From Marinomonas aquimarina (GTDB lineage: Bacteria > Pseudomonadota > Gammaproteobacteria > Pseudomonadales > Marinomonadaceae), in contig NZ_FLOC01000011.1 of assembly GCF_900089755.1 (NCBI RefSeq), positions 79,112 to 143,111 on the forward strand: DNA of 64,000 bases, in the 5' to 3' direction. The first letter of the stretch is position 1, and each line of letters opens with the position of its first letter. Shown here piece after piece: positions 17,959 to 28,358 of the stretch. The notes under the pieces were generated by a model. The model ran no database searches. It saw nothing but the letters and a program-made list of their open reading frames with translations, and had not been told where the DNA came from. Made by a program: the position numbers and the translations under genes.

Positions 17959-20049
17959 ATGGCTGACTTATCTCTTTACAGAAACATTGGTATCTTCGCC
18001 CACGTAGACGCGGGTAAGACTACCACTACTGAACGTATCCTTAAGCTTACCGGTAAAATCCACAAGACTGGTGAAGTACACGACGGTGAATCAACTACAG
18101 ACTTCATGGAACAAGAAGCAGAGCGCGGTATTACTATCCAGTCTGCTGCTGTAACTTGTGAGTGGAAAGGCCACCGCCTAAACGTTATCGATACTCCTGG
18201 ACACGTTGACTTCACAGTAGAAGTATACCGTTCTTTGAAAGTACTTGATGGCGGTATCGGTGTATTCTGTGGTTCTGGTGGTGTAGAGCCACAATCAGAA
18301 ACTAACTGGCGTTACGCTAACGAGTCAGAAGTTGCTCGTATCATCTTCGTTAACAAACTAGACCGTCTAGGCGCTAACTTCTACCGCGTTGTAGACCAAG
18401 TTAAGCGCGTTCTTGCGGCTAACCCACTTGTTATGACTCTTCCTATCGGTGAAGAAGATCAATTCGTTGGTGTTGTTGACGTTCTTTCTCAGAAAGCTTT
18501 CATCTGGGACGACACTGGTCTTCCAGAAAACTACGAAATCACTGATATCCCAGCTGATATGGTAGACAAAGCTGCTGAATACCGTGAGCAACTAATCGAA
18601 ACTGCTCTAGAGCAAGACGAAGACCTAATGATGGCTTACCTAGAAGAAGGCGAAGAGCCATCTGAAGATGACATCAAACGTTGTATCCGTAAAGGTACTC
18701 GTGAACTAGCGTTCTTCCCAACTTACTGTGGTTCTGCATTTAAGAACAAAGGTATGCAACTAGTACTTGACGCTGTTGTTGACTACCTACCAAACCCAAC
18801 AGAAGTTGACGCACAAGATCTAACTGATCCTGAAACTGGTGAGCCTACTGGCGAGAAAGCAATCGTTTCTGCTGACGAGCCTCTAAAAGCGCTTGCATTC
18901 AAGATCATGGACGACCGTTTCGGTGCCCTAACCTTCATCCGTGTCTACTCTGGCCGCATGAAGAAAGGTGACACTATCCTTAACTCTGCGACAGGTAAAA
19001 CTGAGCGTATCGGCCGTATGGTTGAGATGCAAGCAGACGACCGTACTGAGATCACTGAAGCGCAAGCGGGTGATATCCTAGCGGTTATCGGTATGAAGAA
19101 CGTTCAGACTGGTCACACTCTATGTGATCCTAAGCACGAATGCACTCTTGAAGCGATGATCTTCCCTGAGCCAGTAATCTCTATCGCTGTTCAGCCTAAA
19201 GACAAAGGCGGCAACGAGAAAATGGGTATCGCGATCGGTAAAATGGTTGCAGAAGATCCATCTTTCCAAGTTGAGACTGACGAAGAATCAGGTGAAACTA
19301 TCCTTAAAGGTATGGGTGAGCTTCACCTAGACATTAAGGTAGACATCCTAAAACGTACTTACGGTGTAGACCTAATCGTTGGTCAACCACAAGTAGCGTA
19401 CCGTGAGACAATCACGAAAGAAGTTGAAGACAGCTACACGCACAAGAAACAGTCTGGTGGTTCTGGTCAGTTCGGTAAGATCGACTACCGCATCAAACCA
19501 GGCGAAGTGGGTTCTGGCTTCACGTTCACTTCAACAGTTGTTGGTGGTAACGTACCGAAAGAATTCTGGCCTGCAGTTGAGAAAGGCTTCAAGTCTATGA
19601 TGGAAGAAGGTGTTCTTGCCGGCTACCCAGTACTAGACGTTGAAGTTGAACTATTCGACGGTGGTTACCACGCAGTTGACTCGTCTGCAGTAGCATTCGA
19701 AATCGCAGCGAAAGGCGCGTTCCGTCAGTCTATTCCAAAAGCTGGCGCACAACTTCTTGAGCCAATCATGAAAGTTGACGTGTTCTCTCCAGAAGACAAC
19801 GTTGGTGACGTAATCGGTGACTTGAACCGTCGTCGTGGTATGATCAAAGACCAAGAAGCTGGCCTAACAGGCGTACGCATCAAGGGTGATGTTCCACTTT
19901 CTGAAATGTTCGGTTACATCGGCCACCTACGTACAATCACTTCTGGTCGTGGTCAGTTCTCTATGGAGTTCTCTCACTACGCACCATGTCCTGCTAACGT
20001 TGCTGAAGCAGTAATCGAAGCAGCTAAAGCGAAGAAAGAAGAGAAGTAA
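17959..20049 (+). CDS. Elongation factor G, probably the EF-G 2 paralogue
   Basis: A 696-residue five-domain translational GTPase. G1 is [14 protein letters not shown], switch I is [10 protein letters not shown]3 is DTPGHVDF and G4 is NKLDRLG. Domain IV carries the [21 protein letters not shown] tip region. It catalyses translocation. It stands alone, without rpsL, rpsG and tuf, and carries [20 protein letters not shown] where E. coli EF-G has a different G2-G3 linker. I recall that variant from the second EF-G of vibrios and Shewanella. Very strong codon bias still indicates high expression. Its own terminator follows. Confidence 0.93.
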   Translation: MADLSLYRNIGIFAHVDAGKTTTTERILKLTGKIHKTGEVHDGESTTDFMEQEAERGITIQSAAVTCEWKGHRLNVIDTPGHVDFTVEVYRSLKVLDGGIGVFCGSGGVEPQSETNWRYANESEVARIIFVNKLDRLGANFYRVVDQVKRVLAANPLVMTLPIGEEDQFVGVVDVLSQKAFIWDDTGLPENYEITDIPADMVDKAAEYREQLIETALEQDEDLMMAYLEEGEEPSEDDIKRCIRKGTRELAFFPTYCGSAFKNKGMQLVLDAVVDYLPNPTEVDAQDLTDPETGEPTGEKAIVSADEPLKALAFKIMDDRFGALTFIRVYSGRMKKGDTILNSATGKTERIGRMVEMQADDRTEITEAQAGDILAVIGMKNVQTGHTLCDPKHECTLEAMIFPEPVISIAVQPKDKGGNEKMGIAIGKMVAEDPSFQVETDEESGETILKGMGELHLDIKVDILKRTYGVDLIVGQPQVAYRETITKEVEDSYTHKKQSGGSGQFGKIDYRIKPGEVGSGFTFTSTVVGGNVPKEFWPAVEKGFKSMMEEGVLAGYPVLDVEVELFDGGYHAVDSSAVAFEIAAKGAFRQSIPKAGAQLLEPIMKVDVFSPEDNVGDVIGDLNRRRGMIKDQEAGLTGVRIKGDVPLSEMFGYIGHLRTITSGRGQFSMEFSHYAPCPANVAEAVIEAAKAKKEEK

Positions 20050-20071
20050 TTCTCCTCCATCTTAAGTAATA

Positions 20072-20099
20072 AAAAACCCGGCACAAGCCGGGTTTTTTT
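20072..20099 (+). terminator. Intrinsic terminator between fusA and tas
   Basis: The hairpin AAACCCGGC-ACAA-GCCGGGTTT has T residues on the plus strand and A residues before it. It can therefore stop both the fusA gene and the convergent aldo-keto reductase gene. Confidence 0.9.
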
Positions 20100-20127
20100 A
20101 TGCTTATCTAGTGCAGCAAAGTAACAC

Positions 20128-21180
20128 TTAGTAAGGTACAGGATACTGCTTAAAGATTGCCGCAATATCAGCCTGCAACGAGTCATTTAACCCCATATCA
20201 AAGGCTTTCATATCTTCTTTTAGCTGAGACATTTTGGTGGCACCAATAATCGTCGATGTCACGCCATCCAATTGATCCACCCAAGCCAATGCCATTTGCG
20301 ACGCCGTCAAGCCATACGACTCAGCAAGCTCTTTGTAAGCCTTGATCGCCGCATTTGAAGCGCCTGTATCACGGAATAAGCCATTGCGCTGAGCAAAGCT
20401 CCAACGACTACCCTCAGGACGAGCACCATCTATGTATTTACCGGATAAGGCACCAGCCGCCAATGGTGACCATGGCAAATACGCCACATCTTCGCGCACA
20501 CAGCTTTCAATCAGATAGGGCCAATCTTTGGCATGCAATAAACTAAACTCGTTTTGAATCGACGCCACCCGTGGTAAGTCGTGCTTATCACTTAAACGAA
20601 GGTATTCGTTAATTCCCCAAGGCGTTTCATTTGACAGACCAAAGTGCTTAATTTTGCCCGCTTTGACGCATTCACCTAAAGCCTGCAAAATTTCCAGCAT
20701 TTGCTTAGATTGCTCTTGGCTATCCACATTTGAAAAATTTAAGCGCCCCGGCCAATGCTTAGCAAAATGCGGCGAGGTACGATTGGGCCAGTGAATTTGA
20801 TACAAGTCGATGTAATCGGTTTGCAGGCGCTCTAAAGAAGCTTCTATCGATGCAACGATTGCCTCACCGGTAACATCGCCACCATCACGCACCCAAGACA
20901 AACCATTACCAGCAATTTTTGTGGCCAGCACTATCTCTTCACGACGCTGCCCATTGCGCGACAACCAATCACCAATGATGGCTTCCGTTTTACCGTAAGT
21001 CTCAGGTGTTGGCGGCACGGCGTACATTTCTGCGGTGTCAATAAAGTTCACACCCTGATCTAGAGCAAACGCCATTTGTTCGTCGGCATCTTTTTGGCTA
21101 TTTTGCTTACCCCAAGTCATGGTACCCAGACAGACTCTTGATACTTCTATACCAGTTCGACCTAACTGACTGTATTTCAT
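20128..21180 (-). CDS. tas: Aldo-keto reductase, Tas family
   Basis: A 350-residue (beta/alpha)8 oxidoreductase close to E. coli Tas. The N-terminus is YSQLGRTGIEVSRVCLGTMTWG. The catalytic tetrad is visible: Asp and Tyr in FIDTAEMYAVPPTPETYG, Lys in LATKIAG, and His in DLYQIHWPNR. NADPH-binding residues lie in IIGATKMSQLKED. The EMYAVPP motif is specific to the Tas group. The natural substrate is unknown. It is convergent with the EF-G gene and is followed upstream by an unrelated di-haem peroxidase gene. Confidence 0.88.
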   Translation of the reverse strand: MKYSQLGRTGIEVSRVCLGTMTWGKQNSQKDADEQMAFALDQGVNFIDTAEMYAVPPTPETYGKTEAIIGDWLSRNGQRREEIVLATKIAGNGLSWVRDGGDVTGEAIVASIEASLERLQTDYIDLYQIHWPNRTSPHFAKHWPGRLNFSNVDSQEQSKQMLEILQALGECVKAGKIKHFGLSNETPWGINEYLRLSDKHDLPRVASIQNEFSLLHAKDWPYLIESCVREDVAYLPWSPLAAGALSGKYIDGARPEGSRWSFAQRNGLFRDTGASNAAIKAYKELAESYGLTASQMALAWVDQLDGVTSTIIGATKMSQLKEDMKAFDMGLNDSLQADIAAIFKQYPVPY

Positions 21181-21224
21181 GAACTGCGTTCCCTCTTAAG
21201 TTTTCGATTAACTCTTAAAATGTA

Positions 21225-21253
21225 ATGGCTAGACAACCAGCTTGTCTAGCCAT
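21225..21253 (-). terminator. Probable terminator after the di-haem peroxidase gene
   Basis: A perfect 12-bp stem, ATGGCTAGACAA/TTGTCTAGCCAT, with a 5-base loop is followed by TACATTTTAA on the minus strand. It lies 34 bases past the stop of the peroxidase gene. The T tract is interrupted. Confidence 0.6.
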
Positions 21254-21286
21254 GGATAGGGAAACAATATGAAGGCAGGAGACTTA

Positions 21287-22465
21287 TTAGGGCTGCTCTA
21301 GTAGAGGCTCGTAACGCTGGTCCGTTAGGGTTTTTAAAAAGGCAACCAAGGCGTCCACACGCTGATCATTCAATGCTGGCGCTTGAGTCAAGGTGAGCGT
21401 ATCAAGATTTTCCGCTACCTCTGGCTCACCCCAAGCTTTACCGGTCTCAGGATTCAAGGTACGCATGGGATTATTGTATTGGTCATAGAATAGAATCACA
21501 GTACGTAAGTCCTGAAAGGCACCGTTATGCATATAGGGCCCTGTTACCGCCACATTACGCAAGGTAGGCACTCTAAATTTGCCTCGCTCTGCCGGGTCCA
21601 CCACCTTGGGATTGTCATACAACCCCTCATCCAGACTGCTCAACGCCAGATCTGGGTTCACAGGCACACCAATGTTGCGGTATTCATAGTTGGTAAAGGT
21701 TTCACGGGAGAAGAACGGCGATGGATTCAACTGGTGACAAGAATTACAGTTGGTAAACTGCTGTGAGAAAAACAGCGTTCTACCCAACTCTTCTTCAGCG
21801 GTGAAGCGCTCTTCTCCGCGCATCACACGGTCGTACTTAGAATCAAACGCTAAAAACAACTCAGTCTGTTCAAAATACGCAATCGCATCCGTCACCGCAC
21901 GAAACGCCCGCGCTTTATCAGCAAAGATTTTCGCACCGTAGACCTGTTTGAACTGCTGCATGTAGACCGGATTCTCCATCACACGATCCACCACTGCGGA
22001 CTCACTGGGCATTTGCATTTCGACTGGGTTGGTAAAGGGTCCGGCCGCTTGCTGTGCTAAATCATTGGCTCGGCCATCTAGGAATTGACCACCACGAAAG
22101 ACACCGTATTTGGTCCGGTGAAATGGCGGCGTTAGCGCGGCATAAGCTGCTGAAGGCGCATTGCGCTCACCCACTGAAATACTGTCACTACCCAATGAAA
22201 CGGCGCCATTGAATGCATCTTGACGGACATCCGTAAAGGCTCGGGAAATATCATGACAACTGGCACAAGACTGATTGCGGTCAGCGGAAAGGTTGGGATC
22301 AAAAAACAGCTGACTGCCCAGCTTTGCCTTAGGATGATCCAAGGACACAGGCAAATCAACAGCGGCTGTTGGTTTGGCCCTATCTATATTTGAAACTTGT
22401 GTTGCTGGCTGACAACCGAGCAACAAAAATGCGGATGCTGATATCAATGAAACTAGATACTTCAT
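21287..22465 (-). CDS. Di-haem cytochrome c peroxidase / MauG family lipoprotein
   Basis: About 392 residues from the ATG at 22465; an in-frame ATG 15 bases upstream is possible. The N-terminus is a lipoprotein signal with lipobox LLGC, so the protein is probably membrane-anchored in the periplasm. Two c-type haem sites are present, CASCHD in the first half and CNSCHQ in the second, in the CCP/MauG arrangement. GPYMHNGAFQDLRTVI near the C-terminus is a family signature. Likely activity is peroxide reduction with periplasmic electron donors; a MauG-like maturation role cannot be excluded. It has no partner genes nearby. Confidence 0.87.
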   Translation of the reverse strand: MKYLVSLISASAFLLLGCQPATQVSNIDRAKPTAAVDLPVSLDHPKAKLGSQLFFDPNLSADRNQSCASCHDISRAFTDVRQDAFNGAVSLGSDSISVGERNAPSAAYAALTPPFHRTKYGVFRGGQFLDGRANDLAQQAAGPFTNPVEMQMPSESAVVDRVMENPVYMQQFKQVYGAKIFADKARAFRAVTDAIAYFEQTELFLAFDSKYDRVMRGEERFTAEEELGRTLFFSQQFTNCNSCHQLNPSPFFSRETFTNYEYRNIGVPVNPDLALSSLDEGLYDNPKVVDPAERGKFRVPTLRNVAVTGPYMHNGAFQDLRTVILFYDQYNNPMRTLNPETGKAWGEPEVAENLDTLTLTQAPALNDQRVDALVAFLKTLTDQRYEPLLEQP

Positions 22466-22542
22466 AGGTCTACCACTCATAAAGAAGGCGACATGATACT
22501 AGCTAAACAATTAATTATGGAAGCGAGAATAATTGCTAATCG

Positions 22543-22580
22543 CAAAAAGAAGCCACTTAAATCAAACAATTTAAGTGGCT
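22543..22580 (-). terminator. Intrinsic terminator after minCDE
   Basis: A perfect 12-bp stem, AGCCACTTAAAT/ATTTAAGTGGCT, is followed by TTCTTTTTG on the minus strand, a few bases past the minE stop. Confidence 0.85.
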
Positions 22581-22586
22581 AGCAGG

Positions 22587-22844
22587 TTAGCTCTTTTCAG
22601 GAATGGTCACATTCAATTCAAGTACCGAACAGTCATCGGTATTTTCTAATTGAATTTGTACGTCATCGCTCTCAATCTGAACGTACTTGCGAATCACGGC
22701 AATGATTTCCTGTTGCATTTGCTCTAGGTAATCAGGTTGAGTTCGACGGCTACGCTCATGGGCAACAATGATCTGCAAGCGATCTTTTGCTACGGACGCC
22801 GAACTTGGTTCACTTTTACTTTTGAAATAATCAAAAATTCCCAC
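22587..22844 (-). CDS. minE: Cell division topological specificity factor MinE
   Basis: 85 residues, the usual size. The amphipathic membrane helix [10 protein letters not shown] begins the protein. The MinD-interacting segment about 18-35 ([16 protein letters not shown]) follows, then a topological domain (about 40-80) with [13 protein letters not shown]. It displaces MinD from the membrane and stimulates its ATPase to create pole-to-pole oscillation. The gene starts 1 base after the minD stop. Confidence 0.97.
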   Translation of the reverse strand: MGIFDYFKSKSEPSSASVAKDRLQIIVAHERSRRTQPDYLEQMQQEIIAVIRKYVQIESDDVQIQLENTDDCSVLELNVTIPEKS

Positions 22845-22845
22845 G

Positions 22846-23655
22846 TTAGCCTCCTAATAATCGCTTGAAAAAACCTTTCTTTTGCACATCGGTAAAGCGC
22901 AATGGACGCTGCTCACCGAGCAGACGTTCTACCGCGTCGGCATATGCCTGACCCGCTACTGCCTGTGTATCAAGGATAACCGGTGTACCCTGGTTTGACG
23001 CTTTCAATACCGCCTCAGACTCAGGAATCACGCCCAATAGTGGGATCGCTAAGATTTCCTCAACGTCTGCCACACTTAGCATTTCACCTTCAGATACACG
23101 TTCTGGGTTATAACGTGTCACCAACAAATGCTCTTCAATCGGCGACAGACCTTGTTCAGCACGACGACTCTTGCTTTGTAGGATGCCAAGAATACGATCC
23201 GAGTCGCGCACAGAAGACACTTCTGGGTTTGTCGTGACGATGGCTACATCGGCAAAGTACAGTGCCATTTGTGCACCTCTCTCGATGCCGGCCGGCGAAT
23301 CACAGACAATGTATTCAAAGTCCTTTGATAATTCATTCAGTACTTCTTCCACACCTTCCGGCGTCAAGGCATCCTTATCGCGTGTTTGCGACGCTGGCAG
23401 GATGTACAAATCTTTAGTACGTTTGTCTTTAATCAAGGCCTGTGACAAAGTCGCTTCTTTATTGATCACGTTGACGAAGTCGTACACCACACGACGCTCA
23501 CAGCCCATGATCAAGTCCAAGTTACGCAAGCCCACATCGAAGTCGATCAGAACTGTCTTGTGACCCTTCATTGCCAAACCAGTACCAATTGCAGCACTGG
23601 ATGTTGTTTTACCCACCCCACCTTTACCTGAGGTTACGACGATAATCTTAGCCAA
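22846..23655 (-). CDS. minD: Septum site-determining ATPase MinD
   Basis: A 269-residue ParA/MinD ATPase. The deviant Walker A is [16 protein letters not shown] (signature Lys and catalytic Lys). [14 protein letters not shown] and the [12 protein letters not shown] region follow. The C-terminal amphipathic membrane-targeting helix is GFFKRLLGG. It recruits MinC and oscillates with MinE to block FtsZ rings at the poles. It lies between minC (44 bases upstream) and minE. Confidence 0.98.
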   Translation of the reverse strand: MAKIIVVTSGKGGVGKTTSSAAIGTGLAMKGHKTVLIDFDVGLRNLDLIMGCERRVVYDFVNVINKEATLSQALIKDKRTKDLYILPASQTRDKDALTPEGVEEVLNELSKDFEYIVCDSPAGIERGAQMALYFADVAIVTTNPEVSSVRDSDRILGILQSKSRRAEQGLSPIEEHLLVTRYNPERVSEGEMLSVADVEEILAIPLLGVIPESEAVLKASNQGTPVILDTQAVAGQAYADAVERLLGEQRPLRFTDVQKKGFFKRLLGG

Positions 23656-23699
23656 CTATATATCCCCCGAAACTTAATACTTTTAGCCGTTGCCCTAAC

Positions 23700-24422
23700 C
23701 TATAGTGAGGCGATTTCCAATGTTTCATCCACTAATAGCACTTGCGCGGCATCTTTCCAAATGATTTTTTGCAGAGCGTCACTGAGCATAAAATTACCAG
23801 CAATGGCAACCAGCTCCGCTTCCATGTTTTTACAAAATATACGCGCCGAAGTATCACCTTTTACTCCCGCTAGCGCCCGGCCTCGAAGGGCCCCATAAAT
23901 GTGAATATTACCTTCCGCTAACACCTCTGCACCAGCACTGACTTGCGACAACACCACCAAATCACCTGATGAATAGATCTGCTGTCCTGAACGAACCGGT
24001 TTAGTAATCATTTTGGTTGGTTGAGAGACTTCACGCTCTTCGACCACCGTCTTAATCACGACATGGGGGTCCTTTGCCGGAGCAGGCGTTTCACTCTTGA
24101 TATTGATTTGACGACTATTGGCGTTTGGCAACAATGGTAATTGGCAATCTTGACGCCAAGCAGGAATCGCATCGTCCGCGGCGCGCCAGCCAATGACGGC
24201 CAAGCCTAATTCTCGGCAGAGGCTGATCAAGCCTTGAAATTGCGCCAACGAAAGCGAACATTGACTGATGTCGATAATTAGAGGCGCTTGATTAAAAAAC
24301 TGAGGAACCTGAGCAATCTTTTCCTTTAGCCCCAACTCAATCTGCTCCAGATTTGGGGATTTGACCTCCAATAACACGGTGGTCACTACACTCCCTTTGA
24401 GGCGAAAGTCATTATCTGACAT
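23700..24422 (-). CDS. minC: Septum formation inhibitor MinC
   Basis: 240 residues. The N-terminal FtsZ-inhibitory domain (about 5-100) contains FFNQAPLIIDISQCSLS. A variable linker (about 105-145) follows. The C-terminal right-handed beta-helix (about 146-240) contains GDLVVLSQVSAGAEVLAEGNI and HIYGALRGRALAGVKGD, which bind MinD and the second FtsZ site. It is the first gene of minCDE, and the 270 bases upstream presumably hold the promoter. Confidence 0.96.
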   Translation of the reverse strand: MSDNDFRLKGSVVTTVLLEVKSPNLEQIELGLKEKIAQVPQFFNQAPLIIDISQCSLSLAQFQGLISLCRELGLAVIGWRAADDAIPAWRQDCQLPLLPNANSRQINIKSETPAPAKDPHVVIKTVVEEREVSQPTKMITKPVRSGQQIYSSGDLVVLSQVSAGAEVLAEGNIHIYGALRGRALAGVKGDTSARIFCKNMEAELVAIAGNFMLSDALQKIIWKDAAQVLLVDETLEIASL

Positions 24423-24692
24423 CTAAAGAATTTCCTTAATTAAATCAAAGCTGTAGCGCTTATAAATACAATACTTTACGCAATACGCTATTTTAACAAC
24501 ATACGACTAGAAATGAAGCAATTCTATGCAAACAAATCACAAACTGTCATGACATTGTGCCCTAACAGTGCACTTGTGCGCAATTTGAACCAAGATTATA
24601 ACCAACTGATTTTAATGTTATTTTACGGCTTATTTACAAGGTTTTACTATCATTTCTGGGGAAAAGTCATGCCCAACAATGGCCCATCTTTT

Positions 24693-27600
24693 TTATCCCC
24701 GAAACGCACTGGCCAGCGTCGACACCCCAAGGCCAGCATGCTTACTGACCTGCAATTGCACTGGAATGCGCTCTTTAAGCGCTTCCACGTGGCTGATCAC
24801 GCCAATGGTTTTTCCGCTACTGTTCAAACGATCCAAGGCATCCAGTGCAACATCTAGGGTTTCACTGTCTAACGTACCAAAACCCTCATCCAAGAATAAC
24901 GAATCAATAGAGGTTTTATGTGACACCAGTTCCGACAAGGATACCGCCAATGCCAAGCTGACCAAGAAAGACTCGCCACCTGAAAGGGTTTTCGTATCAC
25001 GAGTAATATCCCCCTGCCAGCGATCAATGACCTCTAAAAACAACCCCTCACCTCTTTGACGCTGTAGTTGATAGCGACCATGCAAAGTATCTAAATGTCG
25101 ATTTGCCAGCCACACCAAATGATCAAGCGTCACACTTTGGGCATAACGTCTAAAGCGCGCCCCGTCGGCAGAGCCGATCAAGCCATTCAAATCATCCAAC
25201 CATTCAAACGCTGCTTTTTGCTCAGCAATCTGTCGCAACATGGCTTCGTTTGCTTCGCGTTTACTCTGCTCTGCGGCCATACGCTCTGCTATTTGCCCCA
25301 ACTCAAGCAGCAAGGCTTGCTGATTCTCCTTTAAATTAGTTAAGCGATCCGCCAACTCTTGCCTATTCGCAAAGGCTTCAATGTCAGGTAATTGCGCATA
25401 AGCTTCCTGATGCGCGGCCACATCTGCCTTAGTTTGAGTGACCAAGGTTTGGCTTTGCTGCAGGGCATGCTCAGCCGCCTGTTTCTGCTGCTCTAAACGT
25501 GACTGCTCCGCTTGCGACAACAACACCGCTTGCCAATCCTCGACACTGGCTAAGCCCTGCAGCAAGAGCGCATTGCGCCACCCGTCCTGCATTGACTCAA
25601 GCGCTTGTTGCGCCTGTTTTAATTGCAGCGCCAATTGCTCTAAACGCGTATGCAACTGAGCCATAACAAGCTTGTGCTCAGAGTGACGCGCAAGAATCGC
25701 TTCTTTGTCCTGGCGCGCCTGCTCAGTCGCTTGGCTAAGGCGCTGACGACACTGCTGCACCGTCTCCCCCTTGAGGCCTGCTTGATATGCCTGCTGTAAC
25801 TCATTCAATTGGCGGGTTAGCTGATGATGCTGAGCCTGTTCTGACTCTAGCTGCACGGTTAGGCCATGCGCTTTCTCGCTCAGTTGCGCAAGGTGCCATG
25901 AGCACTCGGAGATGGTTTGCTCAAGCTTTTGCGTCTGTTGTTGAGCGGCGTGCCAAGCATTCAGCGCCTGTTCAATCACAGACAGATCTTGGGGGACATT
26001 TGCCAGTAATGTCTGGTCCGCCACCAACTCAGCAATCGATTGCACCAAGGTTTCAGATACGCTTTTCTGCTCAGTGACCAGTTGCCCTGCCTGAGCTTCA
26101 TGATCCAATAGTTTTTGCGCCATTTGCTGCAATTGTTGCGCTATCTGCTGACACAACGCTTCTTTCTTATGGAGCGTCTGTGCCAACTGAGATAATTGCT
26201 CTGACAACGTCCGACGCTGTTCCTCAATATCCTGATAATAGCGATTGGCTTGTTTGTAATGCTCAATCTTATGATTTAACGCCAGTAACGCTTGTTGGCA
26301 GTGCTCGATATCAAAATCTGCTTGCGCCAAGGCGGGATAACGTTCTGCTAAGGCCACTATTTCCGCATCATTGGCGTTTAGGTTAGGCTGCATGGCCTCT
26401 AGGCGCCCCGTGATTTGCGCCATGTCTTGCAAGTTGGCTTGCAGCGCTTGCTGCCTTTGTCCCTGCTCGGCGATACAGGCATTTAAACGCTGTGTTAGCT
26501 CTTGGTCTTGCTCGACGCTCTCCACAAGGCCTAAGTCGTGCTCTTTTGCACCACACAAGGGGCAGGGACAGCCGGCTTCTAGCTGCTGACGCTCCTGCTC
26601 TAAAATGGCAATACGTTGCTGTAAGCTGATTCGCTGTTGAATGTCTTCAATTTGCTGCACCAAACACTGCAACGATTGCTCCATGCCAGACTTATCCGTT
26701 GCCAACTGCTGCAGCCTTGCTTGCCATTCGGCTTGCTGTGCCAAGTGACTAGCCTTAGATGACAGCAGTTGCTGATAACGCTCCGCGGCCTGCAGTTGCC
26801 CCTGTTGCTGAACTTGCTGCTCAGAAAGAGACTCAAGCTCGTCTAACCAAGCTTGATAGGATTTACCTTGGACTAAGCGTTCAAGCTCGGCCTGCTTAGT
26901 CGCTAGTTGCTGTTCGAAGTCCAGCTTGCGCTCTTGCAACTGTGACAAGGCCTCTGACTCCAGCTGCAGTTGTGCGGCGGCCTTACTGTGCTGCAGCTGA
27001 ACCTGCTGCGTAGCATGATCTAACTCACGTTGCTGACGCTCAAGACTGACCAAGGTTTGCGATTGCAACTGCCACTTTTCTCGCAAAGACAGTGCTTTTG
27101 CGCCGTCTTTCCAACGAGCCAAGGCCGCCTCATGGTCCAGACGCTCTGTTTCAGCCTGAGCCTTTTGCAGCTCAAAGCGCTGCTGGTCATGAGCCAGCTG
27201 TGCCTGAGCCGTTTGACTGGCTTCAAGGCGCGTATTGGCTTCGCTGATACGATGACCTAGAGTGGCCATTTGCTCTTCCAGAGGTAGCCACTTATCAACA
27301 GCCTCCTGCTCAAAAGCGTGTTGTTGCGCTTTTTGTTGGTTCAGCGCCGTATCCGCTTGCGATACTTGCGCCTCGATGTTCGTCATCTGCTCAGCGGCAT
27401 CAGAGCCCTCCTGCTGAAGCGCTGTTTCTTGCTGCTGTAAGGCTTGAAGTGTTTGTTGAGCACTTTGCCATTGGCGGTATTCTGGCTCTATGCGCTGTGC
27501 CTCTATAGATCGCTGCAGGCGCTGGTTGTCAGGCTCAATCGCTACTAGATGTTCGCTTGCCTGCTCTGCTTGATGTTGCTGCAGTGTCAGCTTTTGCGCC

Positions 27601-28358
27601 AAGCGCTCAGACTGCTGATGCCAATCAAACACACTTTGCACTGCTTGTACGTTTCGTTCTAACACTTGCTGTCGTTGTTGCGCGCTGGACTTTTGCGCCT
27701 GCAATGATTGCCACGCGTCTTCATCCATTAGCTTATGGCTGGCTTGTACTGCTTCAAGTTGCTTAATGTGCGCTTTTTGCTCACGATGTTTTTCAAACAC
27801 ACGACGGGAAATGTCCGCGTACACTTCCGTGCCCGTCAACTCCTCTAGCAACTCCGCACGCTCATCGGTTTTAGCATTTAAAAAGGCAGCAAAGCCCCCC
27901 TGCGCCAACATCATAGAACGAGTAAAACGGGCAAAATCGAGCCCCGTTATGTCCGCGATCTGGGTTTGTTTCTGGGCCACTTTGTCAGCTAGCACCCTAC
28001 CATCATCCAGGCTTAAGCTGCATTGAATCGGCTGCAGGTTACCGTCTGCTTTATTACGTGCACGCTTTTGCTCCCAAGAGGAAACATAACGCTTTCCTTT
28101 TACCTCAAACACCACCTCTGCCGAGCAATAGCCGGTATGTCGTGTCATAACATCATTGGCGGATTGGGAAACATTGACCCTGGGCGTTTGGTGGTAAAGC
28201 GCCAAACAAATGGCATCAAGCAAGGTGGATTTACCCGCCCCAGTGGGCCCTGTGATAGCAAAAATTCCTGTATCCTTAAATGGCTCGACTTCAAAGTCGA
28301 TAAACCACTTGCCTTTCAGGGAATTGAGGTTTTCAAAGCGCAATGAACAGATCTTCAC
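24693..28358 (-). CDS. sbcC: Exonuclease subunit SbcC
   Basis: A 1221-residue SMC-like ATPase. Walker A is GPTGAGKSTLLDAI (about residues 36-49). Two very long Gln-rich coiled coils flank the zinc hook CPLCGAKEH near the middle. The C-terminal lobe carries the signature LSGGESFLVSLALA and Walker B LFLDEGFGTLDSE. With SbcD it cuts DNA hairpins and protein-blocked ends. E. coli SbcC is 1048 residues, so the coiled-coil arms here are longer. The start overlaps the sbcD stop (ATGA), so the subunits are coupled. Confidence 0.96.
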   Translation of the reverse strand: MKICSLRFENLNSLKGKWFIDFEVEPFKDTGIFAITGPTGAGKSTLLDAICLALYHQTPRVNVSQSANDVMTRHTGYCSAEVVFEVKGKRYVSSWEQKRARNKADGNLQPIQCSLSLDDGRVLADKVAQKQTQIADITGLDFARFTRSMMLAQGGFAAFLNAKTDERAELLEELTGTEVYADISRRVFEKHREQKAHIKQLEAVQASHKLMDEDAWQSLQAQKSSAQQRQQVLERNVQAVQSVFDWHQQSERLAQKLTLQQHQAEQASEHLVAIEPDNQRLQRSIEAQRIEPEYRQWQSAQQTLQALQQQETALQQEGSDAAEQMTNIEAQVSQADTALNQQKAQQHAFEQEAVDKWLPLEEQMATLGHRISEANTRLEASQTAQAQLAHDQQRFELQKAQAETERLDHEAALARWKDGAKALSLREKWQLQSQTLVSLERQQRELDHATQQVQLQHSKAAAQLQLESEALSQLQERKLDFEQQLATKQAELERLVQGKSYQAWLDELESLSEQQVQQQGQLQAAERYQQLLSSKASHLAQQAEWQARLQQLATDKSGMEQSLQCLVQQIEDIQQRISLQQRIAILEQERQQLEAGCPCPLCGAKEHDLGLVESVEQDQELTQRLNACIAEQGQRQQALQANLQDMAQITGRLEAMQPNLNANDAEIVALAERYPALAQADFDIEHCQQALLALNHKIEHYKQANRYYQDIEEQRRTLSEQLSQLAQTLHKKEALCQQIAQQLQQMAQKLLDHEAQAGQLVTEQKSVSETLVQSIAELVADQTLLANVPQDLSVIEQALNAWHAAQQQTQKLEQTISECSWHLAQLSEKAHGLTVQLESEQAQHHQLTRQLNELQQAYQAGLKGETVQQCRQRLSQATEQARQDKEAILARHSEHKLVMAQLHTRLEQLALQLKQAQQALESMQDGWRNALLLQGLASVEDWQAVLLSQAEQSRLEQQKQAAEHALQQSQTLVTQTKADVAAHQEAYAQLPDIEAFANRQELADRLTNLKENQQALLLELGQIAERMAAEQSKREANEAMLRQIAEQKAAFEWLDDLNGLIGSADGARFRRYAQSVTLDHLVWLANRHLDTLHGRYQLQRQRGEGLFLEVIDRWQGDITRDTKTLSGGESFLVSLALAVSLSELVSHKTSIDSLFLDEGFGTLDSETLDVALDALDRLNSSGKTIGVISHVEALKERIPVQLQVSKHAGLGVSTLASAFRG

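Noticed and set aside
24679..28358. Many plus-strand ORFs of 60-130 residues opposite sbcC
   Set aside because: They are antisense shadows of the Gln/Leu-rich coiled coil, with no ribosome sites or family features.
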